DNA of 64,000 bases, taken from NCBI GenBank assembly GCA_964057225.1, contig OZ059895.1:868001-932000 (forward strand), given 5' to 3'. Made by a program: the position numbers and the translations under genes. How positions within the stretch are numbered: position 1 is the first letter of the stretch; each line of letters starts with the position of its first letter. This document shows, in pieces, positions 63,828 to 64,000 of the stretch. Origin of the DNA: Auanema rhodensis. Taxonomy: Eukaryota > Nematoda > Chromadorea > Rhabditida > Rhabditidae. A model generated the notes under the pieces. That model made no database searches. It was not told where the DNA came from and saw only the letters and a list, made by a program, of their open reading frames with translations.

Positions 63828-64000
63828 AAGCTGCGTCGATCTGTGTTATCAGATTTGCGCTAGCTTAAAAATGCACCGAGATATCAACTGATATAAGTTC
63901 ACACTTATATCCTCGATTTTCACCCTGAAGAATTGATTTTTTCGTTGAATAACATTGTCTATCGTCTTTGCCTTGAAAAATGGAATCTAAAAACATCTAC
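63828..64000 (+). repeat. Partial monomer at the window edge
   Basis: The last 173 bases are monomer positions 1-173 of an ordinary TGTCTATC-type unit. The array clearly continues beyond the window. Confidence 0.95.

Larger units (their letters stand above)
1..64000. repeat. 351-bp satellite DNA array filling the whole window
   Basis: The landmark AAGCTGCGTCGATCTG, or its complement in the first 6 kb, recurs every 351 bases from end to end, with about 183 copies. I followed it through the window; the only length departures are units of 350 bp (from 6433), 352 bp (from 10995 and 63476), 222 bp (from 27493) and 310 bp (from 42106), plus the cut monomer at the strand switch. Copies differ by a handful of substitutions. 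A consensus monomer is about 31% GC. The length is close to two nucleosome repeats, a common size for eukaryotic satellites. The array starts and ends mid-monomer, so it continues outside the window. It contains no other kind of sequence. Species and family name cannot be given from sequence alone. Confidence 0.98.
27715..64000 (+). repeat. Block B-right: satellite sub-array in plus orientation
   Basis: About 103 complete monomers, one truncated at 42106 and a partial one at the window end. Typical variants are GTTAAATAAC, GTTGAAAAAC, GGAAACTAAAAAC with GCTTAATT, GGAATCCAAAAAC, CCTTAAAAAATGG with AATTACTTTG, AATTGTTTCG, TTTTGAATATTTTCG, ACACAAATGC, GTAGTTTAG, GTGCAATCGATG and ATTCGTAGCGG. The phase is an exact 351 bp except at 42401 and 63584. 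The monomer types form 2-, 3-, 4- and 5-monomer higher-order repeats. Confidence 0.95.

Noticed and set aside
27493-64000. Regular repeats as a possible CRISPR array
   Set aside because: The repeat unit is 351 bp with no unique spacers; the whole unit is repeated. The context is eukaryotic satellite DNA.
1-64000. Known published satellites of insects of similar length and base content
   Set aside because: I cannot recall any consensus well enough to claim identity. A search of the 351-bp consensus against nucleotide and repeat databases would settle it; high identity over the full length would name it.

Overview
The whole window is one tandem satellite DNA array. It is AT-rich: a consensus monomer counted by hand has 110 G+C in 351 bases, about 31% GC. 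I found no unique DNA, gene, RNA gene, transposon or CRISPR array. Every base belongs to a copy of one 351-bp repeat, about 183 copies in all, and the array runs off both ends of the window. This points to a eukaryotic heterochromatic (pericentromeric, centromeric or similar) block. An insect or other invertebrate is plausible from the AT-rich, homopolymer-rich repeat, but I cannot name a species or a published satellite.

Monomer position 1 is set at AAGCTGCG of the majority orientation. Layout: (1) 1-6081, block A, 17 full monomers plus a 114-bp piece on the minus strand. (2) A strand switch at 6081. (3) 6081-27626, block B-left, plus strand, 61 full monomers and the front of a 62nd. (4) A 129-bp internal deletion at 27625-27626, which is also the switch to another subfamily. 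(5) 27715-64000, block B-right, plus strand, with one monomer shortened by 41 bp at 42401. Apart from these breaks I find only three 1-bp length changes in the window.

Each monomer carries three inverted repeats: a compound 51-nt hairpin-like dyad across the monomer boundary, an 8-bp-stem dyad at positions 63-84, and a 9-bp-stem dyad at 235-262. It also carries a core of A and T tracts (149-227) and a sequence matching only the 5' half of the vertebrate CENP-B box (113-129). Substitutions cluster in a few variable zones, while positions 1-107 and 207-284 are nearly invariant.

On top of the 351-bp period lies a mosaic of short higher-order repeats of 2, 3, 4 and 5 monomers and longer-range copies at offsets of 7, 8, 9, 13 and 28 monomers. 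These record repeated unequal exchange or segmental duplication. Two breakpoints, the strand switch and the 129-bp deletion, fall at the two ends of the same arm of the third dyad. Nothing here supports a protein-coding system; the interest lies in repeat structure, rearrangement and possible chromatin function.
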